Below, one piece after another: positions 39,366-47,969 of a stretch of DNA of 64,000 bases. The DNA is from Bacilli bacterium (GTDB lineage: Bacteria > Bacillota_I > Bacilli_A > RF39 > UBA660). The notes under the pieces are model-generated. The model saw only the letters and a list, made by a program, of their open reading frames with translations. It made no database searches and was not told the origin of the DNA. Each line of letters begins with the position of its first letter. The first letter of the stretch is position 1. The stretch covers positions 1-64,000 of the forward strand of contig JAFXZC010000012.1 of NCBI GenBank assembly GCA_017541445.1. Reading direction: 5' to 3'. The position numbers and the translations under genes were made by a program.

Positions 39366-39431
39366 ATGAGTAAAAAGGATTTTTTGATTCTTTTTCTTTT
39401 AGTAATAATCATTCTTATGATTCTATCATAA
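39366..39431 (+). CDS. Hydrophobic 21-residue peptide, candidate type I toxin 3
   Basis: It starts MSKKDFLILFLLVIII and ends MILS: a single short membrane helix behind a basic N-terminus, paralogous to toxins 1 and 2. The site AAGGAGGTGACTTCT precedes ATG. Two copies of the short RNA (d and e) follow in opposite orientation, and copy e can pair with the sequence just before the toxin ribosome site. Confidence 0.68.
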   Translation: MSKKDFLILFLLVIIILMILS

Positions 39432-39444
39432 TGATTTCTAAAAT

Positions 39445-39505
39445 AAAAAAAGCGTTCTAATTAGAACGCAATCAAACAAACCCGGTAGCATTTATATGCT
39501 TCCTA
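39445..39505 (-). ncRNA. Short structured antisense-type RNA, copy d
   Basis: Minus-strand -10 TATAAT (39511-39516), then TTAGGAAGCATATAAATGCTACC with hairpin AGCAT-ataa-ATGCT, a linker, terminator GCGTTCTAA/TTAGAACGC (39452-39469) and T tract. The hairpin bases differ from copy c but keep pairing, which is covariation. Confidence 0.62.
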
Positions 39506-39529
39506 AATTTATTATATCATAGTGTAATA

Positions 39530-39588
39530 AAAAAAGCACTCAATAAGAGTGCAAAACCCATTAAGGATAGCACTTATGTACCTTCCTA
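39530..39588 (-). ncRNA. Short structured antisense-type RNA, copy e
   Basis: Minus-strand -10 TATAAT (39594-39599), then TAGGAAGGTACATAAGTGCTATCC, a linker, terminator GCACTCTTATTGAGTGC (39536-39552) and T tract. CTTATTGAGTG pairs exactly (11 of 11) with the toxin 3 leader next to its ribosome site. Confidence 0.66.
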
Positions 39589-39631
39589 CTAATATTATAA
39601 CATAAACTATAATTATTAAAAATAATAAAAA

Positions 39632-39656
39632 CGACGAAATCCGTCGTTTTTTATAA
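39632..39656 (+). terminator. Orphan terminator-like hairpin
   Basis: AACGACGAAATCCGTCGTT followed by Ts lies 50 bases before pfp with no gene directly upstream on the plus strand. It could stop read-through from the toxin transcript. Confidence 0.6.
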
Positions 39657-39709
39657 ATTAATTATGATACAATACAAAAGGTGTAATTTTTATAGAAAGA
39701 AGGAATAAC

Positions 39710-40945
39710 ATGAAGAATTTAATAGTAGGACAATCAGGAGGACCTACAGCAGTAATAAATGCTTCATTAGCTGGAGTATACTATCAAGCAAAGAAAATAG
39801 GTTATGATAAAGTATATGGTATGTTAAATGGAATAGAAGGACTATTACAAGATAAGATAATAGATTTAGATGAATACTTTACTAATAAAGATAATTTAGA
39901 ATTATTAAAAAGAACTCCATCTTCATTTTTAGGATCTTGTAGATATAAATTAGGAACTATTCAAGATAATGAAAAAGACTATAAAAAAATATTTGAAATA
40001 TTAGATAAACATTCTATAGATTCATTAATCTATATAGGAGGTAATGACTCTATGGATACAGTAGCATCTCTACATGATTATGCTGTATTAAATAATAAGA
40101 AACAAAACTTTATAGGAGTACCTAAAACTATTGATAATGATTTACCTATAACAGATCATTGCCCTGGTTTTGGTAGTGCATGTAAGTATATAGCAACTAC
40201 ATTAAGAGAAATAATCCAAGATAATATGGTATATGGAAATACTAAAAAAACAGTTGCAATAGTAGAAATAATGGGTAGACATGCAGGATGGTTAACTGCA
40301 GCATCTGCATTAGCTAAGGATGAAACATGTCCAGGAGTAGATGCAATCTACTTACCAGAAGGAACATTTGATATAGAAGAATTTGTTAAAGATGTAGAAA
40401 ACCTATTAAAAAAGAAATCTAATATAGTAATAGCAGTATCAGAAGGAATAAGAACATCAGATAGAAAATTCGTCTGTGAACTACTAGATGCTAATTTAAA
40501 AACAGATTCATTTGGTCATAAAGAGTTAGTAGGTTGTGCAGAAGCACTAGGTAAAATATTAAGAGATAGACTAGGTATTAAAGCAAGACCAATAACATTA
40601 TCTACATTACAAAGAGCAGCATCTCATTTAGTATCTAAAACAGATCTAAATGAAGCATATCATTGTGGTCTAAAAGGATCTGAATTAGCATATAAAAATA
40701 AATCAGGATATATGGTTATAATGAATAGAATATCCACTAATCCATATAAAATAAAATATGAATCATATAATGATATACATAAAATAGCTAACATAGAAAA
40801 GAAAGTACCAAATGAATGGATAGATACTAAAAATAATTATGTAACTCAAGATTTAATTAATTATATAAAACCATTAATTCAAGGAGAAGTAAAACAAATA
40901 ATGAAAGATGGTTTACCACAACACATAACAAAAAAAGAGAATTAA
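39710..40945 (+). CDS. pfp: PPi-type 6-phosphofructokinase
   Basis: This 411-residue PFK-family enzyme has GQSGGPTAVINASL (about 7-20), IYIGGNDSMDT (about 106-116), VPKTIDNDLPITDHCPGFGS (about 138-157) and MGRHAGWLTA (about 181). ATP-PFKs have GGDGS at the second site; GG-x-D-S with Lys in PKTIDND is the PPi-dependent or low-specificity signature. It phosphorylates fructose 6-phosphate in glycolysis, probably using pyrophosphate. The start follows AGAAAGAAGGAATAAC. It is monocistronic between terminators. Confidence 0.85.
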   Translation: MKNLIVGQSGGPTAVINASLAGVYYQAKKIGYDKVYGMLNGIEGLLQDKIIDLDEYFTNKDNLELLKRTPSSFLGSCRYKLGTIQDNEKDYKKIFEILDKHSIDSLIYIGGNDSMDTVASLHDYAVLNNKKQNFIGVPKTIDNDLPITDHCPGFGSACKYIATTLREIIQDNMVYGNTKKTVAIVEIMGRHAGWLTAASALAKDETCPGVDAIYLPEGTFDIEEFVKDVENLLKKKSNIVIAVSEGIRTSDRKFVCELLDANLKTDSFGHKELVGCAEALGKILRDRLGIKARPITLSTLQRAASHLVSKTDLNEAYHCGLKGSELAYKNKSGYMVIMNRISTNPYKIKYESYNDIHKIANIEKKVPNEWIDTKNNYVTQDLINYIKPLIQGEVKQIMKDGLPQHITKKEN

Positions 40946-40959
40946 TTCTCTTTTTTTAT
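40930..40959 (+). terminator. Terminator
   Basis: AAAGAGAATTAATTCTCTTT plus Ts. Confidence 0.85.
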
Positions 40960-40963
40960 TAAT

Positions 40964-41025
40964 AAAAAAAGCACTCTATTATTTGAGTGCAACCAACCAA
41001 TAGGTAGCACTTATGTGCCTTCCTA
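40964..41025 (-). ncRNA. Solitary short structured RNA, copy f
   Basis: Minus-strand -10 TATAAT (41031-41036), then TAGGAAGGCACATAAGTGCTACC, the longest linker of the set, terminator GCACTC/GAGTGC (40971-40990) and T tract. Its first 23 bases are identical to copy c. No toxin ORF lies next to it. Confidence 0.62.
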
Positions 41026-41079
41026 TTAATATTATATCATTAATATAAAAATATTTGCTATAATAAAATAGGTGATAAC

Positions 41080-41670
41080 ATGAATAATGTATTTCATTGT
41101 AAAAATTGTGGAGCAGAAGTAACTACAGAATTATGTCCATATTGTAATTCATTAACAGGTATAGATATATCTAAAGTAAAAGATGAATATCCTTTACTAG
41201 AATGTAAAGAAGCATCATTAAATACATTTATATTATGGCTATTATTTATATTTGCATTTCTATTTTGGATAGGTTTAAATGTATCTATAAATGATTTCCC
41301 AAAAGAAATATTAGAAGAAAAACCAATGTATAGAACAATAGAAATAATATTATCTATTATAATATTTCTAATAAGTTTATTACCTCTAATAACAGCATTA
41401 ATACCTATAATAAGACATATTATAGTAAAACTATTAGGTAAAGAAATAGAAGGTACTATATATGGTTATACAGATGATAATTCTATGATAATAAATGGTA
41501 ATAATACAAAAGCAATAAAAATATTAATAGATACACCAGAAGGAAAAAAATATATTCTATATAAAACACAAGATACTAAAAAGAAATATAAATTAAATGG
41601 TAAAATAAAACTATTAGTATATAAAAAATTATTCTTAATAAAGAATAAAAAAGAATTCTTATTTGAATAA
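41080..41670 (+). CDS. Zinc-ribbon membrane protein, first of a tandem pair
   Basis: The protein has 196 residues. An N-terminal zinc ribbon, FHCKNCGAEVTTELCPYCNS (residues 4-23), is followed by two hydrophobic regions (about 48-68 and 87-112) and a beta-rich C-terminal domain (IEGTIYGYTDDNSM..., KLLVYKKLFLIKNKKEF) of DUF3592 type. It is paralogous to the next gene along its full length, a recent-looking tandem duplication. The ribbon faces the cytoplasm. Function unknown. A TATAAT box is about 20 bases before the start. Confidence 0.7.
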   Translation: MNNVFHCKNCGAEVTTELCPYCNSLTGIDISKVKDEYPLLECKEASLNTFILWLLFIFAFLFWIGLNVSINDFPKEILEEKPMYRTIEIILSIIIFLISLLPLITALIPIIRHIIVKLLGKEIEGTIYGYTDDNSMIINGNNTKAIKILIDTPEGKKYILYKTQDTKKKYKLNGKIKLLVYKKLFLIKNKKEFLFE

Positions 41671-41681
41671 GAGGTGATAAT

Positions 41682-42281
41682 ATGAATGATAATACTTTTC
41701 ATTGTAGAAATTGTGGAGCACCAGTTACTACAGAACTATGTCCATATTGTAATTCTTTAACAGGATTAAATACATCTAATGCTAATATGGAATATCCCGT
41801 AGAAGAATGTAAAGAAGCAAAACTAGGTTTTTGGAATGTTTTATTTCCTTTAATATTTGCTTTTGGTTTTGGCTTCTTTGGTTTATTATTTCCTATAGTA
41901 TTTATAATCTCAGATACATCATCAAATAATGTACCAACATCATTTTCTATAACAACTATAATAATGTGTTTACCATTTGCTATAATAGGTATAGTAGCTT
42001 TTATAATAGCAATAAGACCTATAATAAGATATATATCATTAAAAAGACATGCTATAGAAATAGAAGGAACAGTATATGGTTATATGGATGATAATGTCTT
42101 ATTAAATGGAACACCAGCTCAAATAGTTAAAATACTAATAGATACCCCTAAAGGAAAAAGATTTATATTATATCAATTAGGAGATATTAAAAAACCATAT
42201 AAACTAAATAGTAAAGTTAAATTATTAGTATATAAAGATTATTTCTTAATAAAAGAAAATAAAGAATATTTATACAATTAA
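41682..42281 (+). CDS. Zinc-ribbon membrane protein, second of a tandem pair
   Basis: This 199-residue paralogue of the previous gene has the zinc ribbon FHCRNCGAPVTTELCPYCNS, hydrophobic segments at about 48-75 and 88-115, and the same C-terminal domain (IEGTVYGYMDDNVLL, KLLVYKDYFLIKENKEY). It starts 11 bases after its twin behind AAGAGGTGAT, so both are co-transcribed. Membrane segments differ more than the ribbon and tail, as if the outer contact had diverged. Confidence 0.7.
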   Translation: MNDNTFHCRNCGAPVTTELCPYCNSLTGLNTSNANMEYPVEECKEAKLGFWNVLFPLIFAFGFGFFGLLFPIVFIISDTSSNNVPTSFSITTIIMCLPFAIIGIVAFIIAIRPIIRYISLKRHAIEIEGTVYGYMDDNVLLNGTPAQIVKILIDTPKGKRFILYQLGDIKKPYKLNSKVKLLVYKDYFLIKENKEYLYN

Positions 42282-42282
42282 A

Positions 42283-42308
42283 AAGAGAGTATTAAACTCT
42301 CTTTTTTA
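42283..42308. terminator. Bidirectional terminator
   Basis: AAGAGAGTATTAAACTCTCTT between convergent genes. Confidence 0.85.
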
Positions 42309-44042
42309 TTACATTGCAAATTCTTTTCTCTCTTTATCTATTAAATATTTTTGTCTAAAGAAATAACCAAATGCTAATAAAGAAATACTTAATCCTATAA
42401 TAGCTATTATAACTGAATCAGCAGTAAATGGATTTTCTTCTTTTTTATCAACTACAACTGCATCATCTTTTTTCTCTCCTACAGCAACATTTTCAGGAGT
42501 ACTAAGATTAAATGAAGTAGAAACATCACCATCTGAATAAAGAGCAGTTATTTCATATTCACCATTTTCTAAAGTATCTAAATAACTCTTATCTAAAGTA
42601 ACAATAGTACTACCAGCTTCTAATTTATAATATTTACTATCTACTGCTTTACCATCTACAACTAATCCAACAAACTTATCAATATCTCCATCAAATCTAA
42701 TAACTAAATCAGAACCTTTTTCAATCTTTTGTTCTTGACCATCTAATACTTTATAATCAGCTTCAGAAGAAGAAATATTTAAAACAAATGAACAATAAGT
42801 ATAATTAATATCACTACTTGCATCAATGGCACCCATTGGATTAAAACAATCTACTTCTTGTTTCTTTCCATTAACTACAACATTCATTACAGAAGGACCT
42901 GCAAAAGTATAATTTTCCATTAATTTTTCAGGAAGTTTAATAGTTATACTATAAGTAAATAATATATCTTTATCTACTGTACCTTCAAAAAGATCTCCAC
43001 CACCATTATAAAAAACATCATGTGTATAGAGTTCACTCCAATCAAGTTCAGCATTATTAGTTAATACTTGGAAATTAATTTCTGGTTTTTGTATAATACC
43101 AATTTCATCATCAAAATCTACACTATAAACATCACCAACGCGAGGAGGACGAATATATATATTAACATCTTTAATTGCTTTACTATTTTCAACATATATA
43201 GGTCTTATAGTCATATCATCCATAACTACAGTATATCCTAAATTAGTAGGATAACAACCATCTCCATCAACAACACACCATGTTAAGAAAGTATAACCTT
43301 CTTTAGAAGGTGAATCTACATCTTCAATATTTTCATTTACTAAAACATGTTGTTCTTCTATTAAAGAACCATCTTCATTTTCAATTCTAACAGTAAATTT
43401 AGTATCATTAGATACCCATTTAGCATATAAGTCTATATCTTGAGTAACGTTAGATATAGAATAATATTGTTTTCCACTAAAATCATCTTCTAAATACCAA
43501 CCCATAAAAGTATAATTATTTCTTAAAGGAGTAAAAATATAATCACTAATTGAAAGATTTTGCGTTTCATATATAGAAATTTCATCAGCAGGAGCAACCA
43601 TATAACTAGGTATTTCACCTGTAGCCCAACTACCACCATTTAAATGAAATCTAACAGTATGTGGTTGTAATTCAGTAAAAGTACCATTACTAATTTTTAT
43701 TACTTTATTCTCAACAACTAATAAATCACCAACATTATCATAAGTACCTTCAAAATAAGATATTTCATATCTATAATTATGATTGCCATCCATAGAATAA
43801 TTTGGATAATCAAATTCATTTATATTTCGACAATTATCACTTGAATTATAAATAGTTCTTGTACCACCAAGTAAAAGACCATTGAAAGTATAAATATTAT
43901 CCATATCATAAATCTTTATATCAATTAATCCAGGTTCTCCATTGCCAGAATAAGTAGGACATAACTGACCATTAGAAAAAGTTACTTCTGCTTTAACAAT
44001 ACAAGGTAATAAAAGTATTAATAAGTAAAATAATTTCTTCAT
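42309..44042 (-). CDS. Exported surface protein with InlB repeats and C-terminal anchor
   Basis: It has a signal peptide (LFYLLILLLPCIVKA, cleavage after residue 18), an unknown N-terminal domain, a variant InlB repeat (FHLNGGSWATG...YAKW), a related MucBP-like unit (FTVRIENEDGSLIEEQ...PIYVE) and several beta domains. It ends with a transmembrane helix (about 545-565, IAIIGLSISLLAFGYFF) and basic tail (RQKYLIDKERKE). There is no LPXTG motif; anchoring is by the helix itself. Likely an adhesin or wall-associated protein. The promoter region contains a large inverted repeat. Confidence 0.72.
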   Translation of the reverse strand: MKKLFYLLILLLPCIVKAEVTFSNGQLCPTYSGNGEPGLIDIKIYDMDNIYTFNGLLLGGTRTIYNSSDNCRNINEFDYPNYSMDGNHNYRYEISYFEGTYDNVGDLLVVENKVIKISNGTFTELQPHTVRFHLNGGSWATGEIPSYMVAPADEISIYETQNLSISDYIFTPLRNNYTFMGWYLEDDFSGKQYYSISNVTQDIDLYAKWVSNDTKFTVRIENEDGSLIEEQHVLVNENIEDVDSPSKEGYTFLTWCVVDGDGCYPTNLGYTVVMDDMTIRPIYVENSKAIKDVNIYIRPPRVGDVYSVDFDDEIGIIQKPEINFQVLTNNAELDWSELYTHDVFYNGGGDLFEGTVDKDILFTYSITIKLPEKLMENYTFAGPSVMNVVVNGKKQEVDCFNPMGAIDASSDINYTYCSFVLNISSSEADYKVLDGQEQKIEKGSDLVIRFDGDIDKFVGLVVDGKAVDSKYYKLEAGSTIVTLDKSYLDTLENGEYEITALYSDGDVSTSFNLSTPENVAVGEKKDDAVVVDKKEENPFTADSVIIAIIGLSISLLAFGYFFRQKYLIDKERKEFAM

Positions 44043-44084
44043 ATATATAACACATCTCTCTCTATTAACTACATCTTATCATTT

Positions 44085-44121
44085 ACATTTTTGACAATCA
44101 ACAAATTGTAAACAAAAATGT
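44085..44121. repeat. Two-step inverted repeat in the promoter region
   Basis: ACATTTTTG (44085-44093) pairs with CAAAAATGT (44113-44121), and inside it ACAAT (44094-44098) pairs with ATTGT (44105-44109). It lies upstream of the 42309-44042 surface protein gene and could be an operator for a dimeric regulator. Confidence 0.45.
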
Positions 44122-44145
44122 ATAAATTGTCACAAATTTTACAAA

Positions 44146-44178
44146 ACAAAAAAAGATACTATTAATAAGTATCTTTTT
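44146..44178 (-). terminator. Terminator for the gene at 44177
   Basis: Minus strand: AAGATACTTATTAATAGTATCTT followed by seven Ts. Confidence 0.85.
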
Positions 44179-45589
44179 ATTTCTTAATAAAGTATTTACA
44201 AAATAAACTATCTTCAGTATAACCATAAAAATTATGTTCAAAATCTTCATCATTATATAATTCTACATATTCAATACCTTTATAATTACTAGTCTTTCTT
44301 ATAGTTCTTAATATTTCATTAATAGGAGTAATACTTCCTAATATAAATAAAAATATTAATAATCTAAATATTAATTTATCTTTCTTAATATTAATATTAT
44401 TAAATAAATTAACTATATACATAAATAATATTAATAAACAAGGTATAGAAACTCTCATACAAAAATCTCCATAACCATTAATAGATATAAAAGGACATAT
44501 TAATAAAATAACTAAAGTAATATAAAATAAAATATCTTTTTTATAATATTTAAAAATAATTAAATAATAAATTAAAAATTCAAACATTATAGTAATATAA
44601 TAATCATCTAAAAAGTCTTTTTTAATACCTAATTTTATAACTCCTCCAGCAGCATTAGACATACAAAAAGTTCCAAATATTAATAATATAGGAATACCTA
44701 CTAAAATATTCTCCCAAGTAAAAGTATTCTTTAACCATACAGATAATTTATCTTTATTATCAAAAAATATTTTATATAAAGCAATAATAGCTAAACTAAT
44801 AGTAGGTAAAGTACAGAATATTAATGACATAGCAATTAATAAACCAATAATTCTATTATCTTCTAAAGATAATATATAATATGTTAATAACCATGCAGGA
44901 ATACATTGATTATATACCCAAAATAATTGAGTAGTAAAAGAAGAAAATTGAAATTTAGTTGCCCATTCAATATGCGAAGCATCTTGTATTATAAATAGTA
45001 TATCAGAACCTTTTATTAATTGTTCTATTATATCTAAACCACTAAATAGTATAAACAATACAATAGGTATTAAATAATTCTTCTTATAAAAATCTTTAAT
45101 ATAATTAAAAAATAAATAAACCCCCATAACACTCCATATATATAAAAAAAAGAATGCTATTTTTAAACTAAATACTTTACCAATTAAAGCAGCAGGTAAC
45201 CAAAAAGCATAATAATAAGTAAAAAATATATCACCATTATATTCATATATAGGCCATTTATTTTCTACTAAATATCTTAAAAAAGTATTTCTATATATAT
45301 GATCATCATTCTGATATACATAACCACCTATACCAGCTAATAATACATATACTAAAGTTATTATTAATAATATAATTAATTGTTTATAATTCTTTTTAAA
45401 ATAATTCTTTATTCTTTTAATAGTATAATATTCTTTATTATTAATAAATTCTTTTACTAATACTATAGTTAATAATATAGATAAAGGAATAGAATAAATA
45501 TATTTAACAAAACCCAATAAGAATATAATAGTAGGAATATATAAATATAAAAAAGTAAAATTATTTAATACATTATACTTATTCTTCAT
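44177..45589 (-). CDS. Polytopic membrane protein (GT-C-like)
   Basis: This 470-residue protein has about 11 hydrophobic helices. A long external loop after helix 2-3 contains YQNDDHIYRN and YEYNGDIFFTYYYAFWLP, the acidic-aromatic loop style of GT-C glycosyltransferases and O-antigen polymerase/ligase proteins. It faces away from the GtrA-rfb gene cluster 150 bases to its right, and the neighbourhood is all polysaccharide, so a role in transferring lipid-linked sugars is plausible. No DxD-type motif is certain. Confidence 0.6.
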   Translation of the reverse strand: MKNKYNVLNNFTFLYLYIPTIIFLLGFVKYIYSIPLSILLTIVLVKEFINNKEYYTIKRIKNYFKKNYKQLIILLIITLVYVLLAGIGGYVYQNDDHIYRNTFLRYLVENKWPIYEYNGDIFFTYYYAFWLPAALIGKVFSLKIAFFFLYIWSVMGVYLFFNYIKDFYKKNYLIPIVLFILFSGLDIIEQLIKGSDILFIIQDASHIEWATKFQFSSFTTQLFWVYNQCIPAWLLTYYILSLEDNRIIGLLIAMSLIFCTLPTISLAIIALYKIFFDNKDKLSVWLKNTFTWENILVGIPILLIFGTFCMSNAAGGVIKLGIKKDFLDDYYITIMFEFLIYYLIIFKYYKKDILFYITLVILLICPFISINGYGDFCMRVSIPCLLILFMYIVNLFNNINIKKDKLIFRLLIFLFILGSITPINEILRTIRKTSNYKGIEYVELYNDEDFEHNFYGYTEDSLFCKYFIKK

Positions 45590-45736
45590 ATAATCACTTC
45601 AAATTCTAAAAACATTATAACTAATTATATTCTAAAAAACAATAAACTAAAACACTTATTAAAATAATATATGATATAATAAATTTATAGTTCAAATAAT
45701 TATTTCTTTAATATTATTAAAGTAGAAAGGATAGTA

Positions 45737-46138
45737 ATGAATAATCTAATTAATAAAATAAAACTATTACTAAATAATACTAAAATAAGATTCTTAATAG
45801 TAGGATGTTTAAATACTATAGTAGGCTATTCTATATATGCAATATTAATATATCTTAATATTAACTATCTAATAGCAAATACTATATCTACTATAATAGG
45901 AATTATACATAGTTATATATGGAATAGATTATTTACTTTTAAAAGTAATAATAATATTAAAAAAGAAATATTAAAATTTATATCTGTATATTTTATTAGT
46001 TATGTATTAGGACTATTAAATCTATATATATTAGTAAATATATTAAATACTAATAAATATATAGCAGGAATAATAAATATATTTATAACAACTATAATTA
46101 GTTGGTTTGGACATAGATACTTTAGTTTCAGGAGGTAG
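45737..46138 (+). CDS. GtrA-family membrane protein
   Basis: The 133 residues hold four transmembrane helices with the GtrA signature: RFLIVGCLNTIVGYSIYAIL at about 18-37, HSYIWNRLFTFKS (about 64-76) and SWFGHRYFSFRR at the end. GtrA proteins are thought to flip or support flipping of lipid-linked sugars made by a partner GT2 enzyme; the GT2 at 51992 is the likely partner. It starts the rightward envelope-glycan operon, behind AGAAAGGATAGTA, seven bases before rfbF. Confidence 0.85.
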   Translation: MNNLINKIKLLLNNTKIRFLIVGCLNTIVGYSIYAILIYLNINYLIANTISTIIGIIHSYIWNRLFTFKSNNNIKKEILKFISVYFISYVLGLLNLYILVNILNTNKYIAGIINIFITTIISWFGHRYFSFRR

Positions 46139-46145
46139 GTAATTT

Positions 46146-46916
46146 ATGAAAGTAGTTATATTAGCAGGAGGATTCGGATCAAGAATAGCCGAAGAATCAC
46201 AAAAGATACCAAAGCCAATGGTAGAAATAGGAGAAAAACCTATATTATGGCATATTATAAAAGAGTATTCATATTATGGATTTAATGAATTCATAATATG
46301 TCTAGGATATAAACAACAAATAATAAAAGAATTTTTCTCTAATTATTATTTAAATAATTCAGATATTACTTTTGATATGGAAAAAAATGAAATGGTAGTA
46401 CATAAAACATGTAGTGAACCATGGAAGATTACATTAGTAGATACAGGACTAAATACCATGACAGGTGGAAGATTAAAAAGAATAAAAGAATATCTAGGAA
46501 ATGAAACCTTTATGCTTACATACGGAGATGGAGTAAGTGATATAGATATTAAAGATTTAGTTAAATATCATAAAAAACATAAAAAATTAGCAACAATAAC
46601 AGCAATCCAACCAGGAGGAAAATTCGGAGCACTATCTATTGATAAAAAAAATGGAATAACAAGCTTTGTAGAAAAATCAAAAGAAGATGGTGGTTGGATT
46701 AATGCTGGATATATGGTCTTAGAACCAGAAGTAATAGATTATATAGCTGGCGATGAAACAGCATTTGAAAGAGAACCATTAGAAACATTAGCAAAAGAAG
46801 GACAATTAAAAGCATATAAATATGATGGCTTTTGGCAATGTATGGATACCTTAAAAGATAAACAACTATTAGAAAAATTAATAAATAGTGGAAATGCTCC
46901 ATGGATAAAATGGTGA
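46146..46916 (+). CDS. rfbF: Glucose-1-phosphate cytidylyltransferase
   Basis: The 256-residue nucleotidyltransferase begins VVILAGGFGSRIAEES, with the signature LAGGxGxR followed by KIPKPMVEIGEKPILWH; MLTYGDGVSDID (about 120-131) is the metal site. RfbF makes CDP-glucose from CTP and glucose 1-phosphate, the first step to CDP-3,6-dideoxyhexoses. It overlaps rfbG by about 16 bases in frame layout and is followed by the next two pathway enzymes in order, making the assignment secure. Confidence 0.92.
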   Translation: MKVVILAGGFGSRIAEESQKIPKPMVEIGEKPILWHIIKEYSYYGFNEFIICLGYKQQIIKEFFSNYYLNNSDITFDMEKNEMVVHKTCSEPWKITLVDTGLNTMTGGRLKRIKEYLGNETFMLTYGDGVSDIDIKDLVKYHKKHKKLATITAIQPGGKFGALSIDKKNGITSFVEKSKEDGGWINAGYMVLEPEVIDYIAGDETAFEREPLETLAKEGQLKAYKYDGFWQCMDTLKDKQLLEKLINSGNAPWIKW

Positions 46917-46921
46917 TAAAT

Positions 46922-47965
46922 ATGAATTTAGAATATTATAAAGGAAAAATAGTATTAATTACTGGACATACAGGATTTAAAGGATCATGGTTATCAAAAA
47001 TATTAGTAGGACTAGGAGCTAAAGTAATAGGATATAGTCATAAACCACGTGAAGGACAAAATCTATTTGAATTATCAAAAGTAGAAAAAGATATAACTAG
47101 TATTATAGGAGATGTAAGAGACTATGATAAGTTATTAGAAGTATTTAAAAAATATAAACCAGAAATAGTCTTTCATTTAGCAGCTCAACCATTAGTATTA
47201 GAAAGTTATAAAGAACCAAGATATACCTATGAAACAAATGTAATGGGAACAATTAATGTTTTAGAATGTGTAAGAAATACTGACTCTGTAAAAAAAGTAA
47301 TTAATATAACAACAGATAAAGTATATCAAAATCCAGAAAATGGTATTGCATTTATAGAAACAGATAGATTAAATGGATATGATCCATATTCTAATTCTAA
47401 AAGTTGTTCAGAATTAGTAACAGAATGTTATTATAAAAGTTTCTTAAAAGAAAAAAATATAACAGTAGTAACAATGAGAGCAGGAAATGTTATAGGTGGA
47501 GGAGACTTTGCTGAAAATAGAATAGTACCAGATTGTGTAAGAGCATATCAAAAAAAAGAAGATATTATCTTAAAAAATCCAACAGCAGTACGACCATTTC
47601 AACATGTCTTAGAACCATTATTTGCCTATCTTTTAGTAGGAACAAAAGAATATAATAATATAGAACATTTTAATATAGGACCACAAAAAAATAATCATGT
47701 AACAACAGAAAAATTAGTACAACTATTCTGTAAAAAAATGAAAAATGTTAACTATGTAATTCAAACTAATAAAAACCAACCTCATGAAGCAAATTTATTA
47801 GTATTAAATTGTCATAAAATAAGAAAAGAATTAAAATGGAAACCATTATGGAATATTAATAAAACAATAGAAAAAATATGTGATTTCTATAAAGCAAATG
47901 ATATACCAAAAGAAATGGAAAAAGAAATAAATGATTATATAAAAGAATATACTGAAAGGATGTAA
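46922..47965 (+). CDS. rfbG: CDP-glucose 4,6-dehydratase
   Basis: ATG 46922 (MNLEYYKGKIVLITG), six bases after the rfbF stop, is preferred to the upstream ATG at 46901 inside rfbF. The short-chain dehydrogenase has TGHTGFKGSWLS (NAD-binding, near the start), FHLAAQPLVLESY and the catalytic YDPYSNSKSCSEL (Tyr-x3-Lys). It converts CDP-glucose to CDP-4-keto-6-deoxyglucose. Length and the AAQPLV motif match the RfbG/DdhB family. Confidence 0.9.
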   Translation: MNLEYYKGKIVLITGHTGFKGSWLSKILVGLGAKVIGYSHKPREGQNLFELSKVEKDITSIIGDVRDYDKLLEVFKKYKPEIVFHLAAQPLVLESYKEPRYTYETNVMGTINVLECVRNTDSVKKVINITTDKVYQNPENGIAFIETDRLNGYDPYSNSKSCSELVTECYYKSFLKEKNITVVTMRAGNVIGGGDFAENRIVPDCVRAYQKKEDIILKNPTAVRPFQHVLEPLFAYLLVGTKEYNNIEHFNIGPQKNNHVTTEKLVQLFCKKMKNVNYVIQTNKNQPHEANLLVLNCHKIRKELKWKPLWNINKTIEKICDFYKANDIPKEMEKEINDYIKEYTERM

Positions 47966-47969
47966 TACT

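Noticed and set aside
36751..39431. Hydrophobic peptides as signal peptides of truncated genes
   Set aside because: Stop codons follow at once, no downstream frame continues the protein, and three loci keep the same size and start.
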